Source: Saprolegnia diclina VS20
Lineage: Eukaryota; Oomycota; Saprolegniomycetes; Saprolegniales; Saprolegniaceae
Assembly: GCF_000281045.1 (NCBI RefSeq)
Contig: NW_008246087.1
Location: 457,253-515,801, forward strand
Direction of reading: 5' to 3'
Length of the DNA stretch: 58,549 nt
Position numbers and translations under genes: made by a program. The notes beneath the pieces are model-generated. The model saw only the letters and a program-made list of their open reading frames with translations. It was not told where the DNA came from and did not search any database. Of this stretch, positions 32,101 to 43,500 are shown piece by piece (positions within the stretch are counted from its first letter, which is position 1; each line of letters begins with the position of its first letter).

Positions 32101-33110
32101 CAGCGACGTGGCGTTTTCAAAGGCCGTCGTGCGCACGAGCTTGATCCAGTTGTCCGAGAGGTCGCTACGTGCGGTGAGCGAAGGAATACCAGCCGTACGT
32201 ACAGGATCTCGGCGGGCGGAAAGTCTTCAAACTGACGAACTGCGTTGTAGCGACCCGAGCTACACGACCGATTCTGCGTGAGCCATACCGTGAGCCTAAC
32301 TCGGCCGTCCTACAAGGTCTCAAGCGGCGTGACCGAGCCCGACCGGTTGTAGTAGGACTCTGTGAGGCTGCTGAACGACACGACTTCAGAGCCCTCGACG
32401 GCCCTAACGCACCGTCAAATAGGCGCGTCAACTTTGCGCCTTACAAGTGCTTGAGCTGCGGTGGCCAGTAGCGAATGCGGAACTGGTCGAGGTTGGACGT
32501 GCCGTTGAGCATTCTCCTAGGTACCATGGCATATATGAGGCCTTTTCACTGGCTTAGTAGCTCGTACAGCGTCGTGAGTTCGTAGGGCAAGTAGACGTCC
32601 CCCATAATGTACGGGTTGTCGACCAAGGTCCTACAAGATGTTACAACATTGCTAAATTGAAGATGTAGCCACGCACAAGTTGGCAACGAGCGCCATCTCA
32701 ACGCGGTAGACTGATGAAATGTTGAACGAAGTCGGCGCCGACGTCGTCGTCGGCAGCTGCGAGAGCGGCAGGCCAATGCGGACGAGGCCGTTGCTGCGGA
32801 ACGTCCTACGCACCGATGAGAGGTCGGCAACGATAGGAGGCGCGCAGTACAAGGTGGTCATGTTGGGCAGGTTCTCAATCAAGTCGATGTGGTCGTCAAT
32901 CTCGAGCTCACGCACAGACGATTCGAAGACTTTGGTGCGCTGGCACTTGCTGTCGACGAGACAGGCGGTCGAGGGCGGGCAGAATGGCGTGTCGAACGAG
33001 AACGTCGACGAGTACGCGCCAAAGGGGCACGTCGTGGACCAGTCGACCATCGGCGATATGGCCGTCGGGACCGCCGGCGTGACGACGGCCGGGAGGCGGG
33101 TTGTACTCAT
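29173..33110 (-). CDS. Receptor B: LRR receptor-like TKL kinase with two Cys modules
   Basis: Long minus-strand gene of many small exons. It begins near the ATG at 33110 and the first Cys module (TCPFGAYSSTFSF, then CLVDSKCQ and IDLIENLPNMTTLY). The exon with TFRSNGLVRIGL follows near 32813. After several LRR exons comes a second Cys module (about 31930-31440) with CANCNISIF and FCLVDAQCREVEPFF. Next is an exon with CVNCGWGAMSDAYPWP near 31240, then exons starting DFSDNSIETF and DFSSNALRKI. At least ten LRR-like exons are visible. The TM helix is AAMIIGVCLGSAFVMGCIVYV. Kinase motifs: LGRGAYGEV near 30185, VAVKRL, IHRDLKSRN near 29736, DFG at 29676, GTYRWTAPEVL, and stop at 29173. All catalytic residues are present. 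The 5' end and signal peptide are unresolved. Confidence 0.82.
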
Positions 33111-33691
33111 GGCGGCAATTCCAAATGGGCGCGCCGGGTTTATTCACGCGCTGTCGAGCTTGCACTTTGTATGGCGCCTGCGAAACACACGATTACACAC
33201 TCTGCAACACGCCGCGCTGTACACTGTATGGTTATCCGTATACACATCCGGATAAAACATCAAATTGCCAAAGGTAGTACCCTCCAAGATTATACCGTGC
33301 AACCTATATGCCAGTGTGACGTCGCGGCCACCAAGAAGGATATGCTTGCTTCCCAGGTGCGTTAGTCTCTATCACCAACTAACTAAAAGCCCAAGCAAAG
33401 CCATGGGCAGGACACAAGCTACAACTATTATACCTACTAGAAGAGTCAAGTCGAGTCGACGGACAACGAGGACTTCTGCAGCTGCTTGAAGTGCCCCAAT
33501 CCGCAAGCCCAATCTGATCGGCAGCACGACTCGGCCGTGCCAACGCAACTGCGTCCTGCCGGTCGCACGTGGCAGCAGCTCCTCAACGTCAATAATGTCC
33601 TATGGCGACACAATAGCAATTTAGTAATACGCTTTTGGACTATATTAATTATGTTACGAGTTGGCTGCTGTAGTGTAGTTAGTGCTGTAAA
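33111..33691. other. Intergenic, no gene seen
   Basis: About 580 bp between the receptor B start and the stop of the PHD gene, both on the minus strand. It probably includes the 5' exon or promoter of receptor B. No coherent frame was found. Confidence 0.4.
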
Positions 33692-35773
33692 TTAACCATA
33701 ATTCCTCGTGACTTCGGCCAGCCGCTGTGCGAGGATCGCGGGTGAGTTGTGCTTGTTGACGAGGTACACGAACCGAACGTCTTCGAAGCGCGACGAGGTC
33801 GGGTGCGTCCACGACCGCAGCAAGCCGGCGACGTCGCGGACGAGGAGCCCGGCCTCCTCCATCGCACACACTTGGACGTACATTTCTTCGCGGAGGCAAA
33901 AGTGCATGTCGTACTCCAACGTGACTTCTTGCGCGGGCGGCGCGGGCAGGTGCTGGATCGCGGCCTTGGCCGGCGACTGGTGCGTCGTCGTGATGGTTTG
34001 GCTTGCGACGACGCGGAGGATGTCAAACGCGCTCTGGTTCTTCTCCTTGTTGGTCACTGACGCAAGCGACGGCAGCGTCTTCTTCGTGACGAGCATCGGG
34101 GGCGGCGACTGCGTTGGCAGCTCAGTCTCGGCAAATTGCGGCGAGTTGAGGAGCTTGGAGAGCAAGATGAGCGACCCCTTGCCCTTCTTGACGCACGGCT
34201 TGAGAAGCTGTTCGTCGGGCGTCGGTTGACAGTCGTCTTCGTCTTCCGGCTCGATGCTGCGAGGTTTCGACTTGAGAGACGTAGGCTGCTTGCGCCGGCT
34301 GCTGCTGACCACGACCACCTTGGGATCGTCGGTCGACGTCGCCGCGTCATCTTCAATGTCGTGGTCCGAGTCGCTCGATACCTCGAAGATCGGCTTGGGC
34401 TTGGGCGCGATCGGCCGGAACGTATCGTGGCTGCTGCCGCGGTCGTCGGACCGGCTGCGCTTGCGTGGCGCGACCTTCTCGAGGTCCAGTGGCCGCTTCG
34501 TGTCGGGCTTGGCTTTGGTCGGTTCGTCGCGCTTCTTGGCAGCCTTCTTGGCCGTTGTCGTCGTCGTTGCCGTCGTCGTTGTCGGCGCATCGTCGCCGGC
34601 TGCTTTGGTCGTTTTCTTTACTGGCTCGTCCTTCTTGGCCGGTGCCTTCTTGGTCGTCGCTGTGAGCAGAGGTTCCTTACCAGCGTCCTCGCTTGCAACG
34701 GAGGCCTTTGTGGCTTTGGTCGTCTCGGGCTTGCTCGGCTTCGTCGTCGGCGACGTCGGCGCTGCGCGTTTCCGCGCTGGGCGGTCAGTCTCGTCGTTTT
34801 CAGCATCGGGTCGGCGGCTCGACTTGCGCGGCGGCGGCTCCTTTTCGCTGCTGCTCGTGACGGCGACGGGCGCCGAGGCCGCGCGGCGCGTTCGCGTGGT
34901 CGCTGGCGTCTCGGGCGGCGACGCCTTCGTTGCCTGTTTGCTATCCTTGATCGTCTTGAGCATCGCCTTGCGGAGCGCAATCGTTTCGCGTTCATGCTTG
35001 AGCTGCTTGAGCGACGGTCGCCCGACCTTGCGCTTGGGAAGCTCGGGCAAGACAGCCTCGTCGTCGTCTTCATCGGCGGCGGCTGCAATCGTGGGCTTTG
35101 GCCGAATCGGCTCGATGCGCTCGTGGACCTTGGGCTTGCGGTTGGCCTTGGCGTCGCCGTAGCAGCGTTCGCAGACGTAAGATGTGTGTTTGTAGCGGCC
35201 GCTGGCCTTGATGGGCGGGAGGCACGCGATGTGGAACCAGTGGTTGCAGCTGTCGCACGCGAGGCTTTCGTTGACGCGCTCGTCGTCCATCTTGTACCAG
35301 CCGTCAAACGATTTCGACCACCGGACAAAGTGGATCTTGACCGAGTCTTCGGCTTCGTTGACCTCGGTGACGATCGCGTTGTAGAGCACAAACTCAAACT
35401 CGACGAGCACGAGCTGGTTGATTTGGAGACCGACTTCTTCGTTCGCAAAGCCCTTCTTGCAGCCGCCGCAGCCGACGTTCCAGTCGTTCTCGTCGAGCTC
35501 GCAGCCCTTGCAGACAAGGCTCGAGTTCTCCGGGTGGTCTTCGTCGACGTCAATGGTCACGCCCATCTTGTCGGCGCAGCGCTTGTGGAGGCCTTGGCCG
35601 CACATATCGCAGAAGACGTGGCAGTTGGCCTTCTCGCAGTGGAGGCACGGCCGCAGCTTTTGCTTGGTCGTGATAAAGTCGCAGACCTTGCAGGCGCCGG
35701 CGCCGTCGAGGAGGTTGAACTGGCACTTGGGACACTCGTCCGAGGGGCGGCTGCGCTTGGCCGCAGAGCTCAT
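33692..35773 (-). CDS. Chromatin-associated protein with Cys-rich zinc fingers, Tudor/chromo-barrel and PHD finger
   Basis: 693 residues from the ATG at 35773. The frame also runs up to an ATG at 35911, but those 46 residues lack character. The N-terminus has many CxxC pairs (DECPKCQF, CKVCDF, CLHCEKANCHVFCDMCG), forming a PHD-like or extended zinc module to about residue 110. Residues 118-170 (LVLVEFEFVLYNAIV, then VRWSKSFDGWYKMDDERV) fit a Tudor-knot/chromo-barrel fold. A compact PHD finger follows (LACDSCNHWFHIACL, then YVCERCYGD). The middle is basic and Ser/Thr/Lys-rich with a KRKVGRPS AT-hook-like motif. The last 80 residues are folded and contain AQEVTLEYDMHFCLREEMY. It is likely a histone-reading nuclear protein. 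No specific complex can be named. Confidence 0.8.
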   Translation of the reverse strand: MSSAAKRSRPSDECPKCQFNLLDGAGACKVCDFITTKQKLRPCLHCEKANCHVFCDMCGQGLHKRCADKMGVTIDVDEDHPENSSLVCKGCELDENDWNVGCGGCKKGFANEEVGLQINQLVLVEFEFVLYNAIVTEVNEAEDSVKIHFVRWSKSFDGWYKMDDERVNESLACDSCNHWFHIACLPPIKASGRYKHTSYVCERCYGDAKANRKPKVHERIEPIRPKPTIAAAADEDDDEAVLPELPKRKVGRPSLKQLKHERETIALRKAMLKTIKDSKQATKASPPETPATTRTRRAASAPVAVTSSSEKEPPPRKSSRRPDAENDETDRPARKRAAPTSPTTKPSKPETTKATKASVASEDAGKEPLLTATTKKAPAKKDEPVKKTTKAAGDDAPTTTTATTTTTAKKAAKKRDEPTKAKPDTKRPLDLEKVAPRKRSRSDDRGSSHDTFRPIAPKPKPIFEVSSDSDHDIEDDAATSTDDPKVVVVSSSRRKQPTSLKSKPRSIEPEDEDDCQPTPDEQLLKPCVKKGKGSLILLSKLLNSPQFAETELPTQSPPPMLVTKKTLPSLASVTNKEKNQSAFDILRVVASQTITTTHQSPAKAAIQHLPAPPAQEVTLEYDMHFCLREEMYVQVCAMEEAGLLVRDVAGLLRSWTHPTSSRFEDVRFVYLVNKHNSPAILAQRLAEVTRNYG

Positions 35774-36661
35774 GATGGAGCTTTCCTTCCTGGGCGGGCG
35801 TCTGCAATTTGGGAAGTGAAAACGGACCCGCAGCTGTTTGCCTTTCAAAGCCACAAACCTCTCACACTCGATACTTCCGGCCTTGAACTTTGAGTGGCCG
35901 TGTTCCGTCAACAGGGCTATATCATCTTTGGGAGGTTGTCACCCACGTCCAGTGACACGAGCTCCAAGCTGTCACATCCCGCAGTCTAAACGCACGCCAT
36001 TTTCAAATGGCCAGTGTCCAATGGAGGTCGAACGAGAACACGGTCATGGATACGAAAGCCGTTCATAGGCTTGGTGACAGTGACGGCACCGTGTACGATG
36101 CGTGTGCCGCATTTGCCGATCACAAACCGGACGACGTGGCCCATGTGTTGCGTGTTGATAGACATGTCAACCCGATTTTATTTAATGGCACGCGGGCGAT
36201 GTTGCATACAAACCTCAAGGTATTTGGAACGCCACCCATTAAAACACGCGAAGAACACGAGGGCAGAGATACGCGGCAGAATGGATGAGGTATCAACTTT
36301 TTTGTATGGTATACAAATGACAAGATATAAATCCGTGGCACTGGACCGGTCCACGGGCGTATTTCGAAGCTGCTAAAGAAGCTTGGTGTTTGTATAGGCT
36401 CGCGTCATAAAATAAAAAATACGACCGCCCTTCGAAATCGAATCCAATTTTTGGACGCAGTGGGATCCATCCTTCGAGATTTTGAGAAGCGGTCGCGAGC
36501 GGGCGCAGCGCCATTGCCACTTCCTCCCTCCGACCGACATGGGCCGACGAGCCAAGGCGACGAGACGTATGTGTGGGCGTAGCCAAGGCAGCGCTGTCAT
36601 GCGGCGACGGGCGCCATGTCAAGACGCGTATCGACGAGCCACTGCATTGATCAACACCTGA
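35774..36661. other. Intergenic, no gene seen
   Basis: About 890 bp. Short frames near 36007-36376 (plus) and 36293-36622 (minus) overlap each other and show no motif. The upstream leader of the PHD gene is likely at the left end. Confidence 0.45.
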
Positions 36662-38477
36662 TTACGGCGCGGCGAGACGAGCTTCGATCTGCGCGAGCCG
36701 ACTGCCAAGCGCCACCATGCTGGCCTCGATGCGATCGAAGCGAGCGTCGAGATGCGACTGTAGTCGGTCGAGGAGCAGCGCGAGACCAGGTCCGTCCGCG
36801 ACGGCCGCGGGAGGTGGGACACGCAGCGAACTGGTCAGCGGCAAGCGACGCGATCGAATCGAACATGTCTTGAGCGTCGGCGTAAAGAAGAGGCGCGTGG
36901 GCTTGAGAGTATCCAAGACGTCAATGGCCTCGTCGCCGAGGCGCAGCCCACGCAGGACGCGGCCGTCTTCGTCTTCAGTCGGCAGCATCGTCTCGACCAG
37001 CTCGATTGCATCGTCCACGACGCGAAGAAGCACGATGGCCCCCGACGCATGCGATCCGAGCGCAGCATGACCTCGCTAATAGCATGTACATGGTACTTGT
37101 GCATCTGACAGGAAGACACGAACATGACAGTGCAGGAACGTGGGAATCGCGAACGCCGTGAGGGGCACGGAAGACACGATGGACGAGGAAGCGCTTTTCC
37201 AAATGACACAGTGGGCCTGGGCGACCAGCGCCGGCGTCGCCTACCAAGGACGTGGGCGACGCGTTCATCGCATCATGCACTTACGCTGTGCGGGCCGGCC
37301 TCTTCAGCAGGCTCATGGAGCTCCTACCAAGTTGGATAAGCATCAACGGAAAGTGGTCCAGTACATACCGGCAGCACGAGCAGCGACGAGGGCGCAGATG
37401 ACTTTGTAATGTGCATGAGGTCCACGATACCGCTGCTTGCGTCGACCACTGTCGTCAATGGGTCATCACTGGGTCGGGCGCGGATGGTGAAGCCTGCAGC
37501 AGGCGTCGCCATCGTCGGTCTACGCTTCGAGTTCGTGGTTCTGTAGAGAATGCAAGCAGTATCATCGTACCGCAAGTGGGTCTTGACCTCGGTCGCCAGC
37601 AAAAAGGTGTCATCGCCGAGGCAGCCAATGGCCGTGATGGCGCCGCACGTGGCACCGTCGACGTCGCACAGGACGTCTTCCTGCGGCGGCGCGTACGGAC
37701 CGATTGTCGCACTGCTCGGCCAGGAGAAGACACGGGCGCTTGTGCCGGCAGCTCTACGCGTATGAGAATCGTTCATGCATGCTAGGAAGTCGTAGCGTAC
37801 ATGACGAGGGCAGTGCCCGCATCGTTCCAGCACGACGATTGCTTGGCCGCGGTCGCCCAGGGCAAGGTAACCAAATCGCCATCGAGGGCCATCAAGGGCG
37901 TGAGGAACTGGACGCGGCCAAGCATGTGCACCTGTAAACATACCATCGTCATCAGTGGTTTGCGTGGCGTTGATGGAGTGCGTACCGCCAACAGCGAACG
38001 CGATGGATGCCATGTGATGTGGAGGACACGGGCCGGTGCCACCCAATGGAGGCAGCGCGTCGGAGCTCCCTGGGCGTCGTGAATCTCGACATGGCGCTGC
38101 GTCGCCATGGCCACGTACGTATCCTTGCCGTTGTTCCAGGCCATGCAGCGAAATGGGTCGCTGCTTGCGCTGTCGTCGTGCAGAAGCGTGCCAGGGCCTA
38201 GCGTCAAGCCTTCGTCGCCGGCCGTGATGGGATAGAGGCCGATGCGCGACGATGGAGGCAATGGCAGCGCAATGCGCTGGCGGCTAGCATCGTATCCTAC
38301 AAGCCCTGAGCCAAGAGGCCGCAAGGTTGCGTCGTACCATCGCCGAGGAGGTTGCGATGGCCAGTCGATGGCAGGTCCAGGTCTGGCCAACTCATCGCCT
38401 CCGTTCAAGTAACCGGTTACGCTCTCCGGATAGCCATAGCTCATTGCGTGAAACGATTGAAACCGAGTTTGGGACAT
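36662..38477 (-). CDS. Beta-propeller-like protein with C-terminal coiled coil, unrecognised
   Basis: Six exons were inferred: 38477-37986, 37931-37801, 37753-37369, 37323-37285, 37240-37124 and 37075-36662. Introns are 54, 47, 45, 44 and 48 nt, and the frame is continuous, giving 525 residues. The middle has WD-like blades: FRCMAWNNGKDTYVAMATQ with VEIHDAQG, LHITWHPSRSLLA, and SCWNDAGTALVIAAG with ARVFSW. The C-terminal exon carries a helical region (LLRVVDDAIELVETML) and ends in an amphipathic coiled coil (LLDRLQSHLDARFDRIEAS). The length and blade pattern recall the nucleoporin ALADIN, but no diagnostic block was found, so no symbol is given. The fourth donor (GTTCGT) is unusual. The start codon overlaps that of the divergent channel gene. 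Confidence 0.5.
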
Positions 38478-40508
38478 GGTCGTGGTCGTGACCAAGCCGT
38501 CGGACGCGGCCGTGGCCAAGCCGCTGACATGCATCCCGAAGCGGGCCTCGACGTACGTGCCAGGGCTCGCACCGTCCAGTCGTCGAGGCGTGGCCAAGCC
38601 CCATCGGCAGTCGGCGGCGGTGACGTACGAGTCGCGAAAGCTGCCCCCTCTTGCTCGCGGCGCCGAGGCCACGCCGCACCGGCCATCTTTCCTCGCGTCG
38701 TCTTGGCACAAGGTGCGCATTCGAGGCTCATTGAAGAACCTTCGGCGGTCGTTGGAGCCGCGGTCGGCCGAGCGCGCGGCAGCGCCCTCACGTCGCATGT
38801 CGCTGGGCCTCGGGCGCGTCAACCGCAAGGAAAAAATCGTCGCTCGCTTCGTGCTGCAGCTGCAGCTCGCCGTGCTCAAGAAGGCGACGGCCACGATGCA
38901 CTTGCACTTGAAGGACGACCCGCACACGGCGCACGACCTCGAGACGCGCATTGGCGACTGGACGCTCGATGGCACGTTCCGCCAGCTCAATCGACGCGTA
39001 TATAGTTCCTACAATCTTGGCATGGATGGAGACTCTGTCCTCTCTCTGCTAGATCTTTGCCAACGCCATGGTCGGCCTCGCTCTCGGCCTCTACGAAATG
39101 CAAATCGCATGGGACGCTGCCTTGAAGGACGGCGCGACGTAGAAAGCAATGACTTGGCGCGCTGTGACGAGGTGTTTTGTAGGCAGCGCATTGAGCTCAT
39201 AGCTTCGGCCCAAGGCACGATCCTCAAGCTCGTGCTCTCGGCGTCCACGCTGCTTTTGATCAAGCAGCTGCTTACGATGTACGGGCTTCTGGTCAAAGAA
39301 GCGCACGCGATGTCGGGGTCGGCCATCTTTCCGCAGCTGCCACCGCCTTGGCCGCGCCATCTAGTGCTCCGCTTTGCGCTGGAAGTAGCTGTCGTGGCCA
39401 TTCACCCTGTATTACATATTAGACTCTGGCTCGCTTGGATGGACAATATGCCACTGTAGCCACCGTTCCTTGACGCCTACATACACGAAACCGCGAGCTG
39501 CATGATGTTTCTACGGCTCTACTTGGTCGCACGCGTGCTTCGGGACCATGCGACAGTCTACCAGCGGCGGAAGGACATTGTGCAGGTAGTCGTCATATCT
39601 CAAACGCAAGTCTGGTCGAGCCGTCCGCACTAGAATCGCTTTCTGAATGCGCAGAGTCCACACTTCAACTGGTTCTTCGTCGTGCAAATCGGGTTTCGCC
39701 AGTCGCCGCTACTGGTCATCGCGTGCACCACAATTACGATCTGGGCCGCGCTCACCACGTGCATCTACGAGCTCGAGCGCGCGTACCAGCCCCACGTATT
39801 TACGCTCAAGAATGCCGCATGGTTCACCTACTCGCTCCTCACCGTCCACGTATGCACTGCAACGACGACACCATTCAAATCGCCTATCTCTAGAGCCCCG
39901 GGTTCCACCCGATCTCGTCGCGAGGTCATATCGTCGCTGGTATCTTGGTGTTGTCGGTGCAGTCGCCTCCATCTTTGTCGTCGTGCCACATGTCGTAGTA
40001 GGGACTCCTCTTTGAGACGCTCATGGTGGTCGCAGTCTTGCAGCTCATCGGTCTGGACGCTAAAGACCGCGTCTTGCTCGCCTACCTTCAAGACACAGAG
40101 ACGCGAGATGCGCTCCGGCACCGCGCCCGAGGGGTCCTGAGAGCATGGCTCAGCTGGCGGCTCGCGCAACGACGTTATGGTGGAACCAAGCGCGTCGACC
40201 GCCACGAACACCAGTTCTGGCACGCCGTCGAGCGCCTCCATATCGTCAAGAACGCTCGCGAGCTTGCGGCCGAGTCGACTCCGATCGCCGACACCCTAAG
40301 CTGCGTCGAAGGTCACGTGCGGCGGATGGCGCAGACGCTTCGCGGGCCTCTCTGCCCCCGCTGCCATGGCGTTACCCTTACCAAAAGAGAGATACCCAAA
40401 ACACTGCCTTCGGAGCTCCGGGAGTTGCAAGCCAACTACGACATTATTCTCGCGCAGCAGCGGGAGATGCTATCTTTGCTTCACAAGCTCTCTGCCGCGC
40501 CCTCCTGA
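38476..40508 (+). CDS. SK-type (calcium-activated potassium channel family) protein with atypical pore
   Basis: Seven exons: 38476-38997, 39053-39138, 39183-39408, 39460-39585, 39634-39849, 39894-39947 and 40002-40508. Introns are 44-55 nt, giving 578 residues. KCNN-like landmarks in order: a basic N-terminus; S1 AMVGLALGLYEMQIAW; S2 ILKLVLSASTLLLIKQLL; S3 with VVAIHP; S4 CMMFLRLYLVARVLRDH; S5 VIACTTITIWAALTT; the pore helix WFTYSLLTV; S6 GILGLLFETLMVVAVLQLIGL; then a calmodulin-binding-type helix region (RGVLRAWLSWRLAQRR, then HQFWHAVERLHIVKNAR). At the selectivity filter the model reads HSPGFHP, not GYGD. Third codon positions support coding from the ATG at 38476; the next Met is at 38797. 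The fifth splice acceptor must be at 40001, because 39998 gives a stop. Confidence 0.8.
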
Positions 40509-40574
40509 AGATTATTGTGTCGACACGAGTACTAGTATGCACAGCAGTATATATATATTCGGTCCATGAGACTA

Positions 40575-43500
40575 CTACAGTTGTACGTCAGCGAGGCGTG
40601 CGTCGAGGTCCGCAGCCGATGGACGCATGCTAGCGTCGTGTGCAATGCATTCAAAGACCAGTTCCCTTAGCCACGGTGCGCACGACGGCGACAACGTTGG
40701 CAGGATCGTTCCCTGCATCACCTGCAGAACGACGAGTGTGACGCGACGACCATCGAGCATCGAGCAGCGCCGTACCTTGTACATGATGGTAAAATTGCCA
40801 AGCGCTTGGCCGCGCTCGTTGGCCATGTCGGCATATGGCAGCGCATGCGTATCGAGCTCGGTGAGAATCTAATTATTCAAATAAAGCTCCAAATGTGTGC
40901 TAGGGGTAGGGTCGTACCATGCCAAACGAATAAATGTCGGCTTTTTCGTCATAGTGTTTGCCCTTGAGCACCTCGGGAGCCGTCCAGCGGTACGTGCCAA
41001 CAGCGTTGGTCATGCTCTCTTCCGAGACCTCGCGCGCGATGCCAAAGTCGCCGAGCTTGGCGTCGCCGACGTCGTTCAAAAGCACGTTGCGCGACTTCAA
41101 ATCCCGGTGAATCACCTACAATACGATACCATATTGGCGCACATTCGGGCAAAATTCACGGAAAATACGTTGGCGCCGTGGAGGTAGACAAGGCCGCGAA
41201 GCATCCGACGCATGCACTCGAGTTTGGCCGACCACGGAAACCGCGCAACGTCCGTGTCGTTGGTTGGCGTCGTCGCCGCCAAGTACTGCTGCAAATCCCC
41301 TTGGGCCATGTACTCGACGACGCACTTCATATCGGCGAACGTGCACCAGCTCGCACCCACAAATGCAACGAGGTACTCGCTCGAAAACCTACGACAGTCG
41401 TGTGCGTTTGCCGGTTCGATCCCAGGACCAAGGAGTAGGCGTACCGCGCCATAAGCTCGATTTCCTGAATGAGCATCTCCATGTGGGCGACCGTGTAGTT
41501 GTCGGCGCGGAGCCGCTTGACGGCCACGAGTGTGCCATTGTAGCGCCCGAGGACCACTTCCCCGTACGCACCCCGGCCAAGGACCGTCTCGAGGATCTCG
41601 ACGGCCGTGTTGAGGCGATACGGCAGCAAGCCGGACGTCATCGTGGCGCCCAAATCAGCGAGCGACGACGACGTCCAGACTCGCCGGAACCGGACGGGGT
41701 CATCGTCATTCTCATGAGCAGTCGTCGCCATGGCTTTGAACGCGTCATCTTCAGACACGGCGCGTCGGTGCGACCTCCGCATGCACCAGCCAACGACCGC
41801 CACGAGGAGGACGGCACCGAGCACAATGGCGACAAAGATGCCATATGCAAAGTCATCTAGACCATCCTCAGTGTCATGGCGTAGCAAGGACGCGGTACTC
41901 TCAACGACACAGACGCCGAGGCGCGTCGTGTTGATGGCCTGGAGCTTGGAGCGGAGGCACGGCTCGGCGTGCCACGCGGTCGACGGGGCATAGATGCGAA
42001 CCGTGTCCTTGACAGCAGCGTACGACACGGCGTCCAAAGTGATGTTGACAAGGCTGTCGCAGCCCTCGAGATGCCTACAAGGATACATATTGGTGCATGA
42101 TTTCTCAAGATCGAAGCTCGTACAGTGCTTGGAGCCGCACCGGGTTCGCGCTGCTCGATAGAAAGAGCACTGAGATGAGCGGCGCGTTGTAGCTCAAGTC
42201 CCTACGCTTCGGTTGACAACTGCGACCGATGAAGAGCTGTACAGAGTCGTCGCGCTCTGAAAGTTGCGCATCGTAACGGTGTGCAATGCGTTGCCGCTGA
42301 GGTTCCTAGTCAGAGACGCTCGTGGACTGCGAGGCCGACCTTGGATGCGTACAGCGTTGCAGTGACGGTCGGTAGGCCCGTGAAGAGCTCGATTTGGTTG
42401 TTGGCCGCGTCACTAGAAACACCCAAGTCGCCATTGCACGGTATATCGTTTGTACAAGGTAGATAAGCGGGGCGGCCAGCGCATTGGGCTCGGAAACGAG
42501 AGGAGTTGGGTGTTCTTGAGCGTCCTAATCGCCGACTTTGAAATGTAATCCTCGTGGAGTAGAGAGTACAAGTGCTGGAGCGCATCGGGCCACGCATACG
42601 ACGTCGGCAGCACCTTCCAGCCGCACGCCACACACGCGCTACAGTGGTTACTTAGCCGACAAGACCTAAGAAACGCACTTCTCACAAGGTCTCCAAGGTC
42701 CGCGGTAGCACCGACGTCTTGGGGTCCACGAGACTCCACGACGTGAAGCCTTCGAGCCGCCTAGAATCGCGTGAGACGCGTAGAACTCGACAACGAGGCG
42801 CACAAGGAGCGCAAATTAGCGTCGGCGTCGCCCACAAAGCGCACGTCCAATGCATTTCGGATCGTCCTACGATCGTCAGAGTTACGTCATGGAGGATTCT
42901 AACGTCGTACAGAGAGTCTGCATCCGGAAGCTGAACGATCTGAAGCTGGCGCCGCTGGAACTTGGCCGATACAACCGGGTCGTCGACGTATGCAAAGTCG
43001 AGCAGCAGGTCGGCTGTGCGCAAAAAGGGCTCGGCTTCGTGGCAGAAGCGGTCGACGACGCAGTAGAGCGCGTCGAGCGTCGTGCAGTGCGCTCTCGTGA
43101 GCGCCGAGCCCGCGCCCATGTCTTGAAAGGGACACGTCGGCACGAACGCATTGGTGTCCAACGCGCCGACGCAGACATGGGTGTGATCCAGTCTCTCCGC
43201 GCGCATTGAAGGAGGACAGGGACGCAAGCTTGTTGTCGGCGGCAGCATCGCGTCTTGAAGCGACGCAAACGCGTCATCGTCGACCGCCACGGTCGTCAAA
43301 TTGCAGCCATCGCATTGGCTACACGCAGCATCAGCTTCGGTTCAATAGCACAGCAACTACAGTCGCAAGAAGGGACGCGACGCCGACCCCGCCGCAAAGA
43401 GGGTCGCGAGGTCCGTGTTGTTGCTTAGTATCCTACGCAATGTGAGAAGAAAGTTGAGACAAGAAGCGGGCTACAGCGTGCTGGCGTTCTGGAAGCTTCG

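Noticed and set aside
31440-33110. Treating the front of receptor B as a separate LRR gene without a kinase
   Set aside because: Receptor C has the same two-module order, and no stop or new signal peptide was found between the modules. One gene is simpler, but transcripts could change this.
34136-35893. Plus-strand open frame of 585 codons
   Set aside because: It is antisense to the PHD/Tudor protein, whose frame has clear zinc-finger spacing. The plus frame is Arg/Leu/Val low complexity.
36662-38477. Naming the propeller-like protein ALADIN
   Set aside because: Length and two blades look similar, but the C-terminal coiled coil and the lack of diagnostic blocks make the name unsafe.
39948-39998. 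Alternative acceptor at 39998 in the channel gene
   Set aside because: It would put a TAG in frame directly after the splice. The acceptor three bases later restores the S6 sequence.
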